Positions 45,663-56,986 of a stretch of DNA of 64,000 bases are shown one piece after another (the stretch's first letter is position 1; each line of letters starts with the position of its first letter). The notes beneath the pieces were generated by a model. It did not search any database and was not told where the DNA came from. It saw only the letters and a list, made by a program, of their open reading frames with translations. The position numbers were made by a program, and so were the translations under genes. The DNA lies in contig CP073759.1 in assembly GCA_018398995.1 (NCBI GenBank), positions 62,001 to 126,000 on the forward strand, in the 5' to 3' direction. This DNA is from Methylophilaceae bacterium. Its GTDB lineage: Bacteria; Pseudomonadota; Gammaproteobacteria; Burkholderiales; Methylophilaceae.

Positions 45663-46577
45663 CTAAAGTGTAATGTCCATACCGTCGTAAGCTAATTCAA
45701 TGCCTGCTGCATTTAATGTTGCTCGCTGCGGTGAATCTTCATTCAGAATCGGATTGGTGTTATTGATATGAATCAAAATTTTTCTTGGTTTTTGCATAGC
45801 ATTTAAAATACTCATAATGCCGCCGTCACTAGATTGATCTAGGTGACCCATTTCGCTGGCGCGCTTATTACTTATGCCTTCTTTAGACATTTCATCATCG
45901 GTCCAAACAGTGCCATCTACTAAAATACAATCTGCGTTACGCATATAATCCAACACATGCGGTTCAGCTACGCCCAAGCCGGGCGCATAAAATAGACTTT
46001 TACCTGTGCGCGTATCTTTAATCAGCATACCGATATTGTCACCAGGCACAGTATTGTCTCGATGTGGTGAATAAGGTGGCGCATTACTCAGCAATGGTAC
46101 AGCAGTAAACTCAATACCTTCGGCAGTTGGAATGGTGAATATGGATTGATCCGTCGCAATTTCGTGATTATTAATCCCCCGGAAATGCCCCAAAATATTA
46201 AAAACAGGGAATCCAGTTGTTAAGTCTTCTTTAACAGCATCCGTACAATAGATATCCCAAGGCTTATTATGTTCACGTAGCGTTAATAAACCAGTCACAT
46301 GATCGATTTGTGCATCTGTTATCACAATCGCTGTAATCGCAGTGTCACGCACCATGCGGGCGGGTTGAAAACCTGGAAAACTGTCGAGTTGTTTCTTGAT
46401 ATCTGGTGAAGCATTAAATAATATCCAATCAGTACCGTTGGCACTAACTGCAATGGATGATTGTGTGCGTGGCGAAGCTTTGATTGTGCCGGCGCGAACA
46501 CCTTTACAGTTCTCGCAATTACAATTCCACTGAGGAAATCCACCACCAGCGCCTGAGCCTAATACGTGTATATACAT
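45663..46577 (-). CDS. pqqB: PqqB, metallo-beta-lactamase-fold hydroxylase
   Basis: A 304-residue MBL-fold protein with [28 protein letters not shown] and [12 protein letters not shown]. PqqB hydroxylates the tyrosine-derived part of the cross-linked dipeptide. The first gene after the internal terminator behind pqqA. Confidence 0.95.
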   Translation of the reverse strand: MYIHVLGSGAGGGFPQWNCNCENCKGVRAGTIKASPRTQSSIAVSANGTDWILFNASPDIKKQLDSFPGFQPARMVRDTAITAIVITDAQIDHVTGLLTLREHNKPWDIYCTDAVKEDLTTGFPVFNILGHFRGINNHEIATDQSIFTIPTAEGIEFTAVPLLSNAPPYSPHRDNTVPGDNIGMLIKDTRTGKSLFYAPGLGVAEPHVLDYMRNADCILVDGTVWTDDEMSKEGISNKRASEMGHLDQSSDGGIMSILNAMQKPRKILIHINNTNPILNEDSPQRATLNAAGIELAYDGMDITL

Positions 46578-46609
46578 TGGTTTCTTTGACTAATAAAATT
46601 AAAAACAAA

Positions 46610-46635
46610 AAAGACCGCCTCACTTCACGGTCTTT
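46610..46635 (-). terminator. Hairpin terminator/attenuator between pqqA and pqqB
   Basis: AAAGACCG (46610-46617) pairs with CGGTCTTT (46628-46635), loop of 10 bases, and on the minus strand the T-rich tail TTTGTTTTT follows. Partial termination here would give far more pqqA message than pqqB-E message, fitting the need for the peptide substrate in excess. Confidence 0.8.
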
Positions 46636-46645
46636 AGAAAATAGA

Positions 46646-46717
46646 TTACTTATTCATTACATACATCGTAACTTCAAAGCCAAAACGCATTTCTGTTACT
46701 ACGGGTGTTGTCCACAT
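46646..46717 (-). CDS. pqqA: PqqA, PQQ precursor peptide
   Basis: A 23-residue peptide, MWTTPVVTEMRFGFEVTMYV then MNK. Glu15 and Tyr19 (E-V-T-M-Y) are the residues fused to make PQQ, in the conserved E-x3-Y spacing. Three ATGs lie in tandem (46715-46723); I take the last because AAGG is 8 bases before it, and the first has only 2 bases of spacing. Too small for routine gene callers. Confidence 0.93.
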   Translation of the reverse strand: MWTTPVVTEMRFGFEVTMYVMNK

Positions 46718-46895
46718 CATCATATCCTTGTCATCATCAAAATTAACTAAGTTGTTAATATGAGGCTTATCTTAACCATTGGTTCTCAATCATCCATGCA
46801 AGCTACAATGAGTTCGTGCTAGTGATTTTCATGATGCTTTGACAAGCGATTAATCTAGACAAAAAGCTGATAAAGCACACCTTATCAATGTGCCA

Positions 46896-47978
46896 TTATG
46901 CTTGACGACGCTGCCGAACTGCATCAGCGAGTTGCAATAAAATATGCTCAGTATCTTCCCAGCCTAAGCATGCATCAGTAATGGATTGGCCATAAACAAG
47001 CTCGCAACCAGGCGTGTGTACTTGTTTACCTGGTTTTAGATGCGACTCTAACATGACACCAGCTATGCGTTGTTCTCCATTGATCATTTGGTTTGAAATA
47101 TTGGCTGCTACATTGATTTGTTGCGCGTATTGTTTCTGACTATTGGCATGACTGCAATCAACCATAATTTTAGGCAATAGCCCTGCTTCTTTTAGTTGAT
47201 TTCCAACTGTATCAATATCCTGCGCCTCATAATTGGGTACTTTTCCTCCGCGCAAAATAATATGACAATCATCATTACCGGATGTCACAATAATGGCAGA
47301 TTCGCCTTCTTTAGTCACCGATAAGAATCGATGCGGGCTACTCGCTGTTTTAATTGCATCAATTGCAACGCCTACACCGCCATCAGTGCCATTCTTAAAA
47401 CCAACTGGGCAGGATAAGCCAGATGCCAACTCTCTGTGCACTTGTGATTCAGTTGTGCGCGCACCAATGGCACCCCAGCTAACTAAATCAGCGGTATATT
47501 GTGGCGTTATTGTGTCTAAAAACTCCATACCCGCTGGCATTCCAAGCTCATTGACATCTAATAAAAACTGGCGGGCTTTTTCTAAGCCTAAGTTAATATC
47601 ATAACTACCATCTAAATGTGGGTCATTGATTAAGCCTTTCCAGCCGACTGTTGTTCTTGGCTTTTCAAAATACACCCGCATCACGATTAGCAAATCATCT
47701 GATAAATGTTGGCGAACCGCTAATAGTCGACGCGCATACTCTAAGCCTGCTTTGGTATCGTGAATAGAACAAGGACCAACAACCACCAAAAGACGATCAT
47801 CTTCACCATGTAATACACGATGAATAGCCGTGCGTGTTGCTAAAATATTCTCTGTACTAACGTCACTCTCTTTTAGCTTCTCAATGATTTCAGCTGGTTT
47901 AATTAAAGGTTTGATTTCAATAATGCGAACATCATCTGTTGCCAGCTTCTCAAGTTTTTGTTTCTCGTATTCAGTCAT
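46896..47978 (-). CDS. aroG: 3-deoxy-7-phosphoheptulonate (DAHP) synthase, class I
   Basis: A 360-residue class I DAHP synthase of the AroF/G/H type (VGPCSIHD, RVYFEKPRTTVGWKGL, DCSHANSQK). It starts the shikimate pathway from PEP and erythrose-4-phosphate. Feedback type (Phe, Tyr or Trp) cannot be told. Overlaps hisC by 8 bp. Confidence 0.93.
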   Translation of the reverse strand: MTEYEKQKLEKLATDDVRIIEIKPLIKPAEIIEKLKESDVSTENILATRTAIHRVLHGEDDRLLVVVGPCSIHDTKAGLEYARRLLAVRQHLSDDLLIVMRVYFEKPRTTVGWKGLINDPHLDGSYDINLGLEKARQFLLDVNELGMPAGMEFLDTITPQYTADLVSWGAIGARTTESQVHRELASGLSCPVGFKNGTDGGVGVAIDAIKTASSPHRFLSVTKEGESAIIVTSGNDDCHIILRGGKVPNYEAQDIDTVGNQLKEAGLLPKIMVDCSHANSQKQYAQQINVAANISNQMINGEQRIAGVMLESHLKPGKQVHTPGCELVYGQSITDACLGWEDTEHILLQLADAVRQRRQA

Positions 47979-49080
47979 TGTCTTTTACAATTAATGCTAG
48001 CGTTTCTAAAAAACGCTGGTTCTCAGAAAATAGCCCTATACTAACGCGTAAATAATCAGGCATTTCATAATTGGCGATGGGACGCACAATGATGCCGCGT
48101 TCCAATAATTGCTGATTAACTGCTGCCGCATTGTTAACAGAAAAACTAATAAAGTTAGCATAAGAATCAATACGTTTTAAGCCCAATTGATCAAGGCCTT
48201 TTGTTAATTGCAACATCCCTGCTTGATTGGCCGCATAGCTTTTCATGACAAAGTCATCATCGTCTAACGAAGCAACTGCCGCCGCTTGTGCAAGTGAATT
48301 CACATTAAATGGTTGGCGCACGCGGTTTAAAATATCAGCGATATCGGCATGCATTAAACCAAAGCCAACACGCAAGCCAGCCAAACCATAAGCTTTAGAA
48401 AATGTGCGTGAAATAAGAAGATTATCAAACTCGGCTAACCAACTAATCGCTTCGGATTTATGATCTGCCGACAAATATTCATCATAAGCTTCATCCAACA
48501 CAACCAAAACATTGCTAGGCACTTGCTGTAAAAATCTTTTTAAGACGGTTTTTTCAATGAGTGTGCCTGTTGGATTGTTTGGGTTGGCAATAAAAATTAA
48601 GCGCGTTTTTGGTGTAATGGCGGTTAAAAAAGCATCTAAATCATGTCCAAATGCTTTTGCTGGGACAACAACACCTGTCGCACCAACTGCCTGTGTCACC
48701 AATGCATAAACAGCAAAAGCGTGTTGTGAATAGATAGCCTCATCACCTACTTGTAAAAACGCACGAGCCGATAACTCTAAAATATCATTCGACCCATTGC
48801 CAAACACAATTTGTGCTGGCCTAACATTAAATTTTTGACTAACTGCTTCACGCAACAAAAACCCATTACCATCGGGGTAACGTGCAATATCAAGTATTGC
48901 ATCGTCAATTGCTGCCTGTGCTTTAGGGCTCATACCCAAAGGATTTTCATTGGATGCCAATTTCACGATGTCCGCTTCATCAATACCAAATTGACGCGCA
49001 ATTTCGGAAATAGGTTTACCGCCTTGATAAGGCGCTATAGCACGGATATAAGATGGTGCAAGATTAGATGATTTGCTCAT
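47971..49080 (-). CDS. hisC: Histidinol-phosphate aminotransferase
   Basis: A 369-residue PLP enzyme with Lys229 in RTFSKAYGLAGLR and the LASNENPLG N-terminus. In this operon position between aroG and pheA it may also accept aromatic amino acid precursors, as some family members do; this is inference. Located 23 bp after pheA. Confidence 0.92.
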   Translation of the reverse strand: MSKSSNLAPSYIRAIAPYQGGKPISEIARQFGIDEADIVKLASNENPLGMSPKAQAAIDDAILDIARYPDGNGFLLREAVSQKFNVRPAQIVFGNGSNDILELSARAFLQVGDEAIYSQHAFAVYALVTQAVGATGVVVPAKAFGHDLDAFLTAITPKTRLIFIANPNNPTGTLIEKTVLKRFLQQVPSNVLVVLDEAYDEYLSADHKSEAISWLAEFDNLLISRTFSKAYGLAGLRVGFGLMHADIADILNRVRQPFNVNSLAQAAAVASLDDDDFVMKSYAANQAGMLQLTKGLDQLGLKRIDSYANFISFSVNNAAAVNQQLLERGIIVRPIANYEMPDYLRVSIGLFSENQRFLETLALIVKDND

Positions 49081-49103
49081 ATATATTTATGTCTATCAAA
49101 AAA

Positions 49104-50186
49104 TTAAACAATCGCAACAGGATAAGACCCAAGCACTTTTATGACAGACGCTCGTGCCGCTAATTCAGCAATAGCAACCGCAACTTTTGTGTCAGTTTGA
49201 TGGCCTTCAATATCAATAAAAAATACATAATCCCACAAGCCTTGTTTTGAAGGCCGAGATTCTAATTTGGTCATGCTGACACCATGACGTGAAAGAGGCT
49301 CCAACAAATCAAACATTGCGCCAGGCTTGTTTTTTGTACTAAGCGCCAATGATGTTTTATCTTTACCTGAAGCAGCCACATCATGTTTACCCAATACTAA
49401 AAACCGTGTCGTATTTTTTGGATCATCTTCAATATTCGATGCGAGTATATTCAGATCAAATAATTCTGCCGCTCTTTTGCTGGCAATGGCTGCGGCAAAC
49501 GTACCATCTGTAGCCACCAAGTCATGAATCATTTTTGCTGCAAACGCGTTACTGGTAACAGCTTCTCTTTGCACAGTTGGCAAGTTTTTATTGAGCCATT
49601 GGTGACATTGCGAGAGTGATTGCCCATGCGAAAAAACATGGGAAATTTGGCCAATGTCTGTTTGTTTTGATAATAGGCAGTGATGAATAGGTAGTGTTAC
49701 TTCGCCACATACTTTTAGCGAGCTAGAGAGTAATAAATCTAATGTTAGACCCACGGCGCCTTCCGTTGAATTTTCAACAGGCACAACAGCATAATCTGCT
49801 TGATCAGCTTCTAATGTCCTAAATACTTCATCAATTGTGCCACAAACAATAGCATGACAACCCTGCCCAAACTGTTTCAATGCCGCTTCTTCGGTATAGG
49901 TGCCAATCGGCCCTAAAAAAGCAATTGATAGTTCTTTTTCTAGTGCCCGGCAGTTAGACATAACTGCACGAAATACATTGCTCACCGCTTCACTTGAAAG
50001 CGGCCCTGCATTAGCGGCTTGCATAGCTCGCAACACTTGTGCCTCTCGCTCAGGACGATAAATAACACCATCCTCTTTAACGTGGCCAATCTCTCGCGCA
50101 AGATTTGCTCGCTCGTTTATAAGCTTCAGTATTTGCGCATCAATTGCGTCAATTTTCTGTCTAAACTTTTTTAATAAATCTGTCAT
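49104..50186 (-). CDS. pheA: Chorismate mutase / prephenate dehydratase (P-protein)
   Basis: A 360-residue fusion: an AroQ chorismate mutase helix bundle (1-90), prephenate dehydratase (about 95-270, FLGPIGTYTEEAA) and an ACT regulatory domain with the ESRPSKQGLWDYVFFID motif (270-355). Makes phenylpyruvate and should be inhibited by phenylalanine through ACT. Confidence 0.95.
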   Translation of the reverse strand: MTDLLKKFRQKIDAIDAQILKLINERANLAREIGHVKEDGVIYRPEREAQVLRAMQAANAGPLSSEAVSNVFRAVMSNCRALEKELSIAFLGPIGTYTEEAALKQFGQGCHAIVCGTIDEVFRTLEADQADYAVVPVENSTEGAVGLTLDLLLSSSLKVCGEVTLPIHHCLLSKQTDIGQISHVFSHGQSLSQCHQWLNKNLPTVQREAVTSNAFAAKMIHDLVATDGTFAAAIASKRAAELFDLNILASNIEDDPKNTTRFLVLGKHDVAASGKDKTSLALSTKNKPGAMFDLLEPLSRHGVSMTKLESRPSKQGLWDYVFFIDIEGHQTDTKVAVAIAELAARASVIKVLGSYPVAIV

Positions 50187-50199
50187 TTTTAAATTTTAG

Positions 50200-51270
50200 C
50201 TAATGCGATTGCTCAAAAATTTGCATGTAATCGACGAGTGCCTGCACCCCTTCTAAAGGCATTGCATTGTATATGCTAGCACGCATACCTCCAACGGAAC
50301 GATGTCCTTTTAGTTGCAACAAACCATTGGCTTCTGCTCCCGCAATAAACGCATCATTCAGTGTTTCATCTTTCAAGAAGAAAGGAATGTTCATGCGTGA
50401 GCGATTTTTAATAGCGACATCGTTAATATAAAAATCAGTTGAATCAATGTAGTTATACAACAAATTAGCTTTTGCAATATTTAACTGCTCAATCGCGACA
50501 ACACCGCCCTGGTCAAGTAACCATTCAAATACCAATCCCGCCATATAAATACCATAGGTGGGCGGGGTATTCACCATGCTTTGATTTTCCGCTTGCTCTT
50601 TCCAATGAAAAACACCAGGCGTTGAGGGTGATGCTTGATTGAGCAAATCTTCTCGAACAATCACGATACACAATCCAGCTGGCCCAATGTTTTTTTGTGC
50701 CCCAGCGTAGATAACGCCATATTTTGACACATCGATAGGGCGAGAAAGAATATGGGAAGACATATCGGCTACAATCGGTACATCACCAGCATCAGGCAAA
50801 CCATCAAACTCGACACCATTCACTGTTTCGTTTGTGCAGATATGCAAGTAAGCAGCTTCTGTATTTAATGTCCAATCTGCAAAGTTTGGTACATATGTAA
50901 ATGGCTCACTATTGGCCACAACATCAATATTGCCTACCATTTTTGCTTCTTTTACACTGCGTTGGCTCCAGCTTCCTGTAATCGCATAATCGGCACGTTT
51001 TCCATTCAACAAGTTAAGAGGAACCATCACATTCTCAGCAATCGCTCCACCCTGTAGAAAAAGCACTTTATAAGTCTTGGGTATATTGAGCAAATGTCGA
51101 AAGTCATCTTCTGTTTTCGCTAAAATACTTAAAAACTCTTTTCCGCGATGTGACATCTCCATCACCGACATGCCACTGCCGTGCCAATCTAACATCTCTG
51201 CTTGCGCACGTTTTAATACGGATGGCGGCAACACCGCCGGCCCAGCTGAAAAATTATAGATTTTCTTCAT
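50200..51270 (-). CDS. serC: Phosphoserine aminotransferase
   Basis: A 356-residue PLP enzyme beginning [13 protein letters not shown] with the Schiff-base Lys193 in [12 protein letters not shown]. It acts in serine and pyridoxal phosphate biosynthesis. Lies 12 bp after gyrA, the order common in betaproteobacteria. Confidence 0.95.
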   Translation of the reverse strand: MKKIYNFSAGPAVLPPSVLKRAQAEMLDWHGSGMSVMEMSHRGKEFLSILAKTEDDFRHLLNIPKTYKVLFLQGGAIAENVMVPLNLLNGKRADYAITGSWSQRSVKEAKMVGNIDVVANSEPFTYVPNFADWTLNTEAAYLHICTNETVNGVEFDGLPDAGDVPIVADMSSHILSRPIDVSKYGVIYAGAQKNIGPAGLCIVIVREDLLNQASPSTPGVFHWKEQAENQSMVNTPPTYGIYMAGLVFEWLLDQGGVVAIEQLNIAKANLLYNYIDSTDFYINDVAIKNRSRMNIPFFLKDETLNDAFIAGAEANGLLQLKGHRSVGGMRASIYNAMPLEGVQALVDYMQIFEQSH

Positions 51271-51281
51271 CTGTTGCGTCG

Positions 51282-53831
51282 CTATTCTTCGTCATCTTCT
51301 GTTTCAACTACTTTTTCCAGCCCAGATAATTTTTCACCTTGACCTAAATTAATCAGCGTCACGCCTTGTGCCGCACGCCCCATATCACGAATCTCTTTCA
51401 CACGTGTACGTATCAGCACGCCACCAGTTGTAATCAACATAATCTCGTCTTCTGCACTCACTAATCTAGCCGCAATCGCTTTACCATTACGTTCACTAAT
51501 CGCAATTGCTTTTACGCCTTGTGTACCCCGACCTGAATGACGGAAATCGGATAATATCGTCCGTTTACCGTAACCATTTTCAGTTGCAACCAATACCGAC
51601 TGCTGATCATCGTCAGCAATCAACAACGACAACACTTGCTGACCAGCGGCAAGTTTCATGCCGCGCACACCGCGCGTAGCACGACCCATTGGGCGCACAT
51701 CATCTTCGCTAAACCAAACCGCTTTACCACCATCAGATACTAAAACAACGTCATTTTTACCATTCGTAATTTCAGCGCCAATCAGATAATCACCCTCATC
51801 TAACTTAATGGCAATAATGCCTGATTTACGGGGTTTATTAAACTCGGTTAATGCTGTTTTCTTAACGGTGCCTTTGGCTGTTGTCATGAAAATATATTCA
51901 TTCTCAGTAAACGCTTTTACTGGCAGTATGGCGTTAATTTTTTCACCTTCTGCTAACGGGAATAAATTAACAATCGGTTTACCACGACCAATTCGACTAC
52001 CTTGCGGCACTTCATACACTTTCAACCAATAGACTTGTCCCAGGCTGCTAAAACATAAAATATAATCATGGGTATTGGCAATAAATAACTTATCAATAAA
52101 GTCATCTTCTTTTGTTGGCGCGGCTGTTTTACCTCGACCACCGCGTTTTTGAGCACGGTATTCTTCTAACAACTGTGATTTTACGTAACCGGTATGCGAC
52201 AGAGTTACCACGACATCTTGTGGTGTAATTAAATCTTCTAGTGATAAGTCTTGTGTGTTTTCAACAATTTCACTGCGTCGCTTATCACCAAAACCTTTAC
52301 CTATTTCAGTCAATTCATCTTTAATCATTGTTGTGACACGGTGCGCGTTTGCCAAAATATCCAATAAGTCAGCGATCACATCCATCACTTCTTTATATTC
52401 ATTAACAACTTTATCCTGCTCTAAGCCGGTTAAACGTTGCAAACGCATCTGTAGAATTTCTTGCGCTTGTACACCAGAGAGTTTGTAGCCAGTCGGCGTT
52501 AAGCCAAAGTCGACCGACAAACCATCAGGGCGTGAGGCCTCCATTGCCGCACGTTTGAGCATTTCCTCGACTACTGGCGATGTCCATGCGCGCTCCATTA
52601 ATTTTTCTTTTGCTTCTGGTGGTGTTGGCGCAGCTTTAATGATGGCAATCATTTCATCCACATTCGCTAAAGCAACAGCCAAGCCTTCCAACACATGACC
52701 TCGATCGCGTGCTTTTCTTAATTCAAAAACAGTTCTACGCGTAATCACCTCGCGACGATGACGCAAGAATGCTTCAAGAATTTGCTTGAGGTTTAATAAA
52801 CGAGGCTGACCATCTAACAAAGCAACCATATTCATACCAAAGGTATCTTGTAATTGCGTTTGCTTATAGAGATTATTCAACACAACTTCTGGCACTTCAC
52901 CACGCTTTAATTCAATGACAACGCGCATACCAGACTTGTCAGATTCATCACGTAAATCAGAAATGCCTTCGATTTTTTTATCATTGACTAACTCTGCTAT
53001 TTTCTCAATTAAGGTCTTTTTATTTACTTGATATGGTAGTTCATCAATAATAATGGATTGACGGTTACCGCCTTTATCCATATCTTCAAAATGGGTGCGG
53101 CCACGCATCACAACGCGCCCACGACCTGTGCGATACCCCTCTTTAACACCCGTTGTGCCATAGATAATGCCGGCCGTTGGGAAATCAGGCGCAGGGATTA
53201 AATCAATTAATTCATCTACTGTTGTTTCTGGATTTTCTAGCAAAGCTAGACAAGCCTCCAACACTTCATTTAAATTATGCGGTGGGATATTAGTCGCCAT
53301 CCCCACAGCAATTCCAGAGCTACCATTAATCAGCAAATTAGGAATACGCGCAGGCATAATAAGTGGTTCATTTTCAGAGCCATCATAGTTTGGGCCAAAG
53401 TCTACGGTTTCTTTTTCGATATCTGCAAGTAGCTCATGTGCAATTTTTGCCATACGAATTTCTGTGTATCGCATTGCAGCCGCGTTATCGCCATCAACCG
53501 AACCAAAGTTACCTTGCCCATCGACTAACATATAGCGTAATGAAAAGTCCTGCGCCATACGCACAATAGTGTCATAGACCGCCGTATCACCATGCGGATG
53601 GTATTTACCAATCACATCACCAACAATACGCGCTGATTTTTTATATGGCTTATTGTAGTCGTTGCCTAACTCATGCATCGCATACAATACACGTCTATGT
53701 ACAGGCTTGAGTCCATCGCGCACATCTGGTAACGCTCTTCCCACAATCACGCTCATCGCATAATCCAAGTAAGAACGACGCATTTCGTCTTCTAAGCTAA
53801 TCGGCAGGGTTTCTTTTGCGAATTGATCCAT
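51282..53831 (-). CDS. gyrA: DNA gyrase subunit A
   Basis: An 849-residue GyrA. Catalytic Tyr122 is in AMRYTEIRM; the quinolone region reads HGDTAVYD, with Thr83 and Asp87. The C-terminal beta-pinwheel begins after the GyrA box KRGGRGK. It makes negative supercoils with GyrB. Ends acidic (ETEDDEE). First gene of the gyrA-serC-pheA-hisC-aroG run. Confidence 0.97.
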   Translation of the reverse strand: MDQFAKETLPISLEDEMRRSYLDYAMSVIVGRALPDVRDGLKPVHRRVLYAMHELGNDYNKPYKKSARIVGDVIGKYHPHGDTAVYDTIVRMAQDFSLRYMLVDGQGNFGSVDGDNAAAMRYTEIRMAKIAHELLADIEKETVDFGPNYDGSENEPLIMPARIPNLLINGSSGIAVGMATNIPPHNLNEVLEACLALLENPETTVDELIDLIPAPDFPTAGIIYGTTGVKEGYRTGRGRVVMRGRTHFEDMDKGGNRQSIIIDELPYQVNKKTLIEKIAELVNDKKIEGISDLRDESDKSGMRVVIELKRGEVPEVVLNNLYKQTQLQDTFGMNMVALLDGQPRLLNLKQILEAFLRHRREVITRRTVFELRKARDRGHVLEGLAVALANVDEMIAIIKAAPTPPEAKEKLMERAWTSPVVEEMLKRAAMEASRPDGLSVDFGLTPTGYKLSGVQAQEILQMRLQRLTGLEQDKVVNEYKEVMDVIADLLDILANAHRVTTMIKDELTEIGKGFGDKRRSEIVENTQDLSLEDLITPQDVVVTLSHTGYVKSQLLEEYRAQKRGGRGKTAAPTKEDDFIDKLFIANTHDYILCFSSLGQVYWLKVYEVPQGSRIGRGKPIVNLFPLAEGEKINAILPVKAFTENEYIFMTTAKGTVKKTALTEFNKPRKSGIIAIKLDEGDYLIGAEITNGKNDVVLVSDGGKAVWFSEDDVRPMGRATRGVRGMKLAAGQQVLSLLIADDDQQSVLVATENGYGKRTILSDFRHSGRGTQGVKAIAISERNGKAIAARLVSAEDEIMLITTGGVLIRTRVKEIRDMGRAAQGVTLINLGQGEKLSGLEKVVETEDDEE

Positions 53832-53954
53832 GTTTTATTCCGTTTTTGATATAAGATAGCAACTTTTTATAAGTGCATTTTTATAAGATGTTTAATCATC
53901 AAATTTTAGCATGTTTACGTTATGAAGGCAGTCTTTTCAGTAATTATTCACTTA

Positions 53955-53983
53955 ACAAAACGGGGCTTAAAGCCCCGTTTTGT
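53955..53983 (-). terminator. Terminator after metZ
   Basis: Perfect 13-bp inverted repeat ACAAAACGGGGCT and AGCCCCGTTTTGT with a 3-base loop, lying 15 bp after the metZ stop on the minus strand and upstream of gyrA. Confidence 0.88.
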
Positions 53984-53997
53984 TATGGTTGTACAAA

Positions 53998-55182
53998 TTA
54001 AGAAGTTAATAATCCAAGATCGGCCATTAAATCATCTTCATGCTCCAATCCTACTGCAATCCGAATTAAACTGTCTTTAATCCCAGAGGCTTCTCTTGCT
54101 TCGCGGGTAATGCGACTGTGTGTTGTTGTTGCGGGATGTGTAATGGTACTTTTAGCATCGCCTAGATTCGCGGTAATCGATATCATCTCTGTTGCGTCAA
54201 TCACCGCCCAAGCTGCTTGCTGTTCAGTTTGCCCCTTTTTAGGCTTCACTTCAAAACTCACTATACCGCCGCCATTGGTTTGCTGGTGCATTGCAAGCTC
54301 GTGTTGAGGATGTGATTGAAGCCCAGGGTAAAATACGCGAGCAACTTGCGGCTGAGCTTCTAACCAAGCCGCCAAGTTCATCGCCTTACGTGCATGTGCC
54401 TCCATTCGGATAGGTAAAGTTTCCAACCCCTTCAAAAAGACCCAGGCGTTAAATGCGCTCATGGTTACGCCTGCTGTACGTAAATATGCATAAACAGGCT
54501 CCATTAATACCGTTGAGCCAAGTACAGCACCACCCAAACAACGCCCTTGCCCATCAATATATTTGGTTGCTGAATGAATAATAATATCAGCACCCAATGC
54601 CAATGGTCGCTGGATTGCAGGTGTACAAAAACAATTATCTACTACTAAATACACGCCCGCTTGGTGCGCAATATTTGCTAGCGCTTGAATATCACAGACC
54701 TCAGTTAATGGATTTGACGGTGTCTCAACAAAAAATAATTTAGTTTTTGGCGTAATGGCCGCTTGCCATGCTGCTGAATCAGTTAATGACACTAACGTCA
54801 CCTCCAGCCCCCAACGTTTTAATATATTAGTGAATAATTGTACCGATGTGCCGAAAATACTTTGTGATGCAACCACATGATCGCCTGTTGAGCACAAGCC
54901 CATCACGCACGCCAAAATTGCAGACATGCCACTAGCGGTGGCCACACATTGCTCTGCCCCCTCCATTGCAGCAAGCTTATCTTGAAATGCCGTCACTGTT
55001 GGATTGGTAAAACGGGAGTAAATATTGCCTTGCTCCTCTCCACTAAATCGAGCTGCAGCTTGGGCGGCACTTTCAAACCTAAAACTAGAGTTCAAAAATA
55101 TAGCCTCAGAATTTTCACCCAAGGCAGTTGGTGCGTTGCCAGCTCGAACACTGATTGTATCTGGATGGTATTTTTTATTCAT
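53998..55182 (-). CDS. metZ: O-succinylhomoserine sulfhydrylase
   Basis: A 394-residue Cys/Met-metabolism PLP enzyme. The PLP lysine is Lys207 in HSATKYIDGQG. The overall length and blocks (YSRFTNPTVTAFQDKLAAME) match MetZ, which makes homocysteine directly from O-succinylhomoserine and sulfide. It would use the sulfide made by the cys operon. I see no SAM riboswitch upstream. Confidence 0.92.
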   Translation of the reverse strand: MNKKYHPDTISVRAGNAPTALGENSEAIFLNSSFRFESAAQAAARFSGEEQGNIYSRFTNPTVTAFQDKLAAMEGAEQCVATASGMSAILACVMGLCSTGDHVVASQSIFGTSVQLFTNILKRWGLEVTLVSLTDSAAWQAAITPKTKLFFVETPSNPLTEVCDIQALANIAHQAGVYLVVDNCFCTPAIQRPLALGADIIIHSATKYIDGQGRCLGGAVLGSTVLMEPVYAYLRTAGVTMSAFNAWVFLKGLETLPIRMEAHARKAMNLAAWLEAQPQVARVFYPGLQSHPQHELAMHQQTNGGGIVSFEVKPKKGQTEQQAAWAVIDATEMISITANLGDAKSTITHPATTTHSRITREAREASGIKDSLIRIAVGLEHEDDLMADLGLLTS

Positions 55183-55245
55183 CTACTTCTCTTTATCATC
55201 GTTTAATCGTCATAACTGTTAATCATCAAGTCGCAGCTAGGCACT

Positions 55246-55285
55246 AAAAAACCCGCATTAGCGTGTTGGCTAAAGCGGGTTTTTT
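55246..55285 (-). terminator. Terminator after purF, usable in both directions
   Basis: A 12-bp stem, ACCCGCATTAGC with GCTAAAGCGGGT (one mismatch), a 6-base loop, and A6 on one side, T6 on the other. It lies about 110 bp after the purF stop and before metZ. Confidence 0.85.
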
Positions 55286-55394
55286 GTCTCGCTTTAGCAG
55301 AATTTATATTGCGCTCGCAAGCTGAGTTAGGCTTTGTTTAATGTTGGCCACTCAAATCAGCGCACTTTTATTTAACGCCCAAATCTGACGAATG

Positions 55395-56942
55395 TCAAGC
55401 TCCGTGCCCTGCCAGTTCTTCCTCTTCAGTACCAACCAAATTCAAATCCATTTGTGTGGTTGAGTTGGGTGGTCTCACTGTTTGAGTTAAATCACCGCGC
55501 AAGGTTTCAATACGGTTTAAATAAACCGCATCAATATCACCTGTTACATAGTGCCCATCAAAACAACTAGAATCAAAGTCTTTAATTTTCGGATTCAATG
55601 CAAGTATATTATCTTCTAAGGCTTTTAAATCTTGATAAATCAAAGCATCGGCACCAATCTCTTCACAGATTTGTTGATCTGTACGATCTGTTGCTAACAA
55701 TTCATCGCGACTTGGCATATCAATGCCATATACATTGGGAAAGCGAACTGGTGGCGCAGCAGAAGCAAAATATACTTTTCGAGCACCTGCATCACGTGCC
55801 ATTTGTACAATTTGTTTTGACGTTGTACCTCTCACAATTGAGTCATCAATCAGCAGTACATTTTTACCCTCAAATTCGACTTTAATTGGGTTTAATTTTT
55901 GCCGCACTGACTTTTTACGTAATGCCTGACCAGGCATAATAAAGGTGCGTCCAATATAACGATTTTTAATAAATCCTTCTCGGTACTCCAACCCTAATGC
56001 AATCCCCACTTGCAGCGCACTTGGGCGGCTGGTATCGGGAATTGGAATGACCACATCAATATCTAAATGTCCCCATTCTCGTTTTATTTTTTCTGCTAGA
56101 CTGGCGCCCATATCGAGGCGTGTTTGATAGACCGAAACACCATCAATGAGAGAGTCAGGTCTGGCTAAGTAAACATACTCAAAAATACAGGGTGTTAGTT
56201 GTGGGTTTTCAGCACATTGCTTACTAAATAAATTACCATCCATATCAATGAATATTGCCTCGCCAGGCTCAACATCTCGCATCAAGGTAAATCCAAGCAC
56301 ATCAAGTGCAACACTTTCAGAAGCAACAATATATTCTGATCCTTTTTCTGTATCCATTTTCCCAATGACTAATGGACGAATACCATGTGTATCGCGGAAG
56401 GCAAGCAATCCAAAATCAGCAATCATGGCCACAACCGCATAAGCGCCTTTGCAACGACGGTGAACATTGGTAACAGCATCAAAAACCATATCGTTATTGA
56501 GCACTGCACTTTTAGAAGTCTTTTCAATTTCATGCGCTAACACATTCAGCAATACTTCAGAATCTGACGTTGTATTGATATGCCGCAAATCCTGCTTAAA
56601 GATTTCTGATTTCAGTTGTTCAGAGTTGGTGAGATTGCCGTTATGTCCTAGCACAATGCCAAATGGAGAGTTAACATAAAACGGCTGTGCTTCGGCAGCG
56701 CTGGAAGATCCTGCTGTTGGGTACCGCACATGTGCGATCCCTGCGTTACCAATCAAGCTTCGCATGTGTCTGGTTTGAAATACATCTTTAACTAAACCAT
56801 TACTTTTATGCATAAAAAAAGTATTCCCATCACAAGTAACGATGCCAGCAGCATCTTGACCTCGATGCTGTAATACCAATAAACCGTCGTACAACAGTTG
56901 ATTGACTGGATTTTTACCTACAACTCCTATAATTCCACACAT
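55395..56942 (-). CDS. purF: Amidophosphoribosyltransferase
   Basis: A 515-residue glutamine amidotransferase beginning MCGIIGVVG, where Cys2 is the glutaminase nucleophile after removal of Met1. The PRPP-binding block [13 protein letters not shown] is present. First step of purine synthesis. Follows cvpA in the conserved cvpA-purF pair. Confidence 0.96.
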   Translation of the reverse strand: MCGIIGVVGKNPVNQLLYDGLLVLQHRGQDAAGIVTCDGNTFFMHKSNGLVKDVFQTRHMRSLIGNAGIAHVRYPTAGSSSAAEAQPFYVNSPFGIVLGHNGNLTNSEQLKSEIFKQDLRHINTTSDSEVLLNVLAHEIEKTSKSAVLNNDMVFDAVTNVHRRCKGAYAVVAMIADFGLLAFRDTHGIRPLVIGKMDTEKGSEYIVASESVALDVLGFTLMRDVEPGEAIFIDMDGNLFSKQCAENPQLTPCIFEYVYLARPDSLIDGVSVYQTRLDMGASLAEKIKREWGHLDIDVVIPIPDTSRPSALQVGIALGLEYREGFIKNRYIGRTFIMPGQALRKKSVRQKLNPIKVEFEGKNVLLIDDSIVRGTTSKQIVQMARDAGARKVYFASAAPPVRFPNVYGIDMPSRDELLATDRTDQQICEEIGADALIYQDLKALEDNILALNPKIKDFDSSCFDGHYVTGDIDAVYLNRIETLRGDLTQTVRPPNSTTQMDLNLVGTEEEELAGHGA

Positions 56943-56986
56943 ATGATGGCATCATCCTTAAAAAACTAAGCTATTTAATCACAAAA

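Noticed and set aside
46740-46895. pqqA promoter boxes
   Set aside because: Several TTG-containing hexamers exist but none has a convincing partner at 16-18 bp, so I do not assign a promoter.
55183-55394. SAM riboswitch or other metabolite leader upstream of metZ
   Set aside because: The only structure seen is the purF terminator with A/T tails; I find no SAM-I or SAM-II core motifs.
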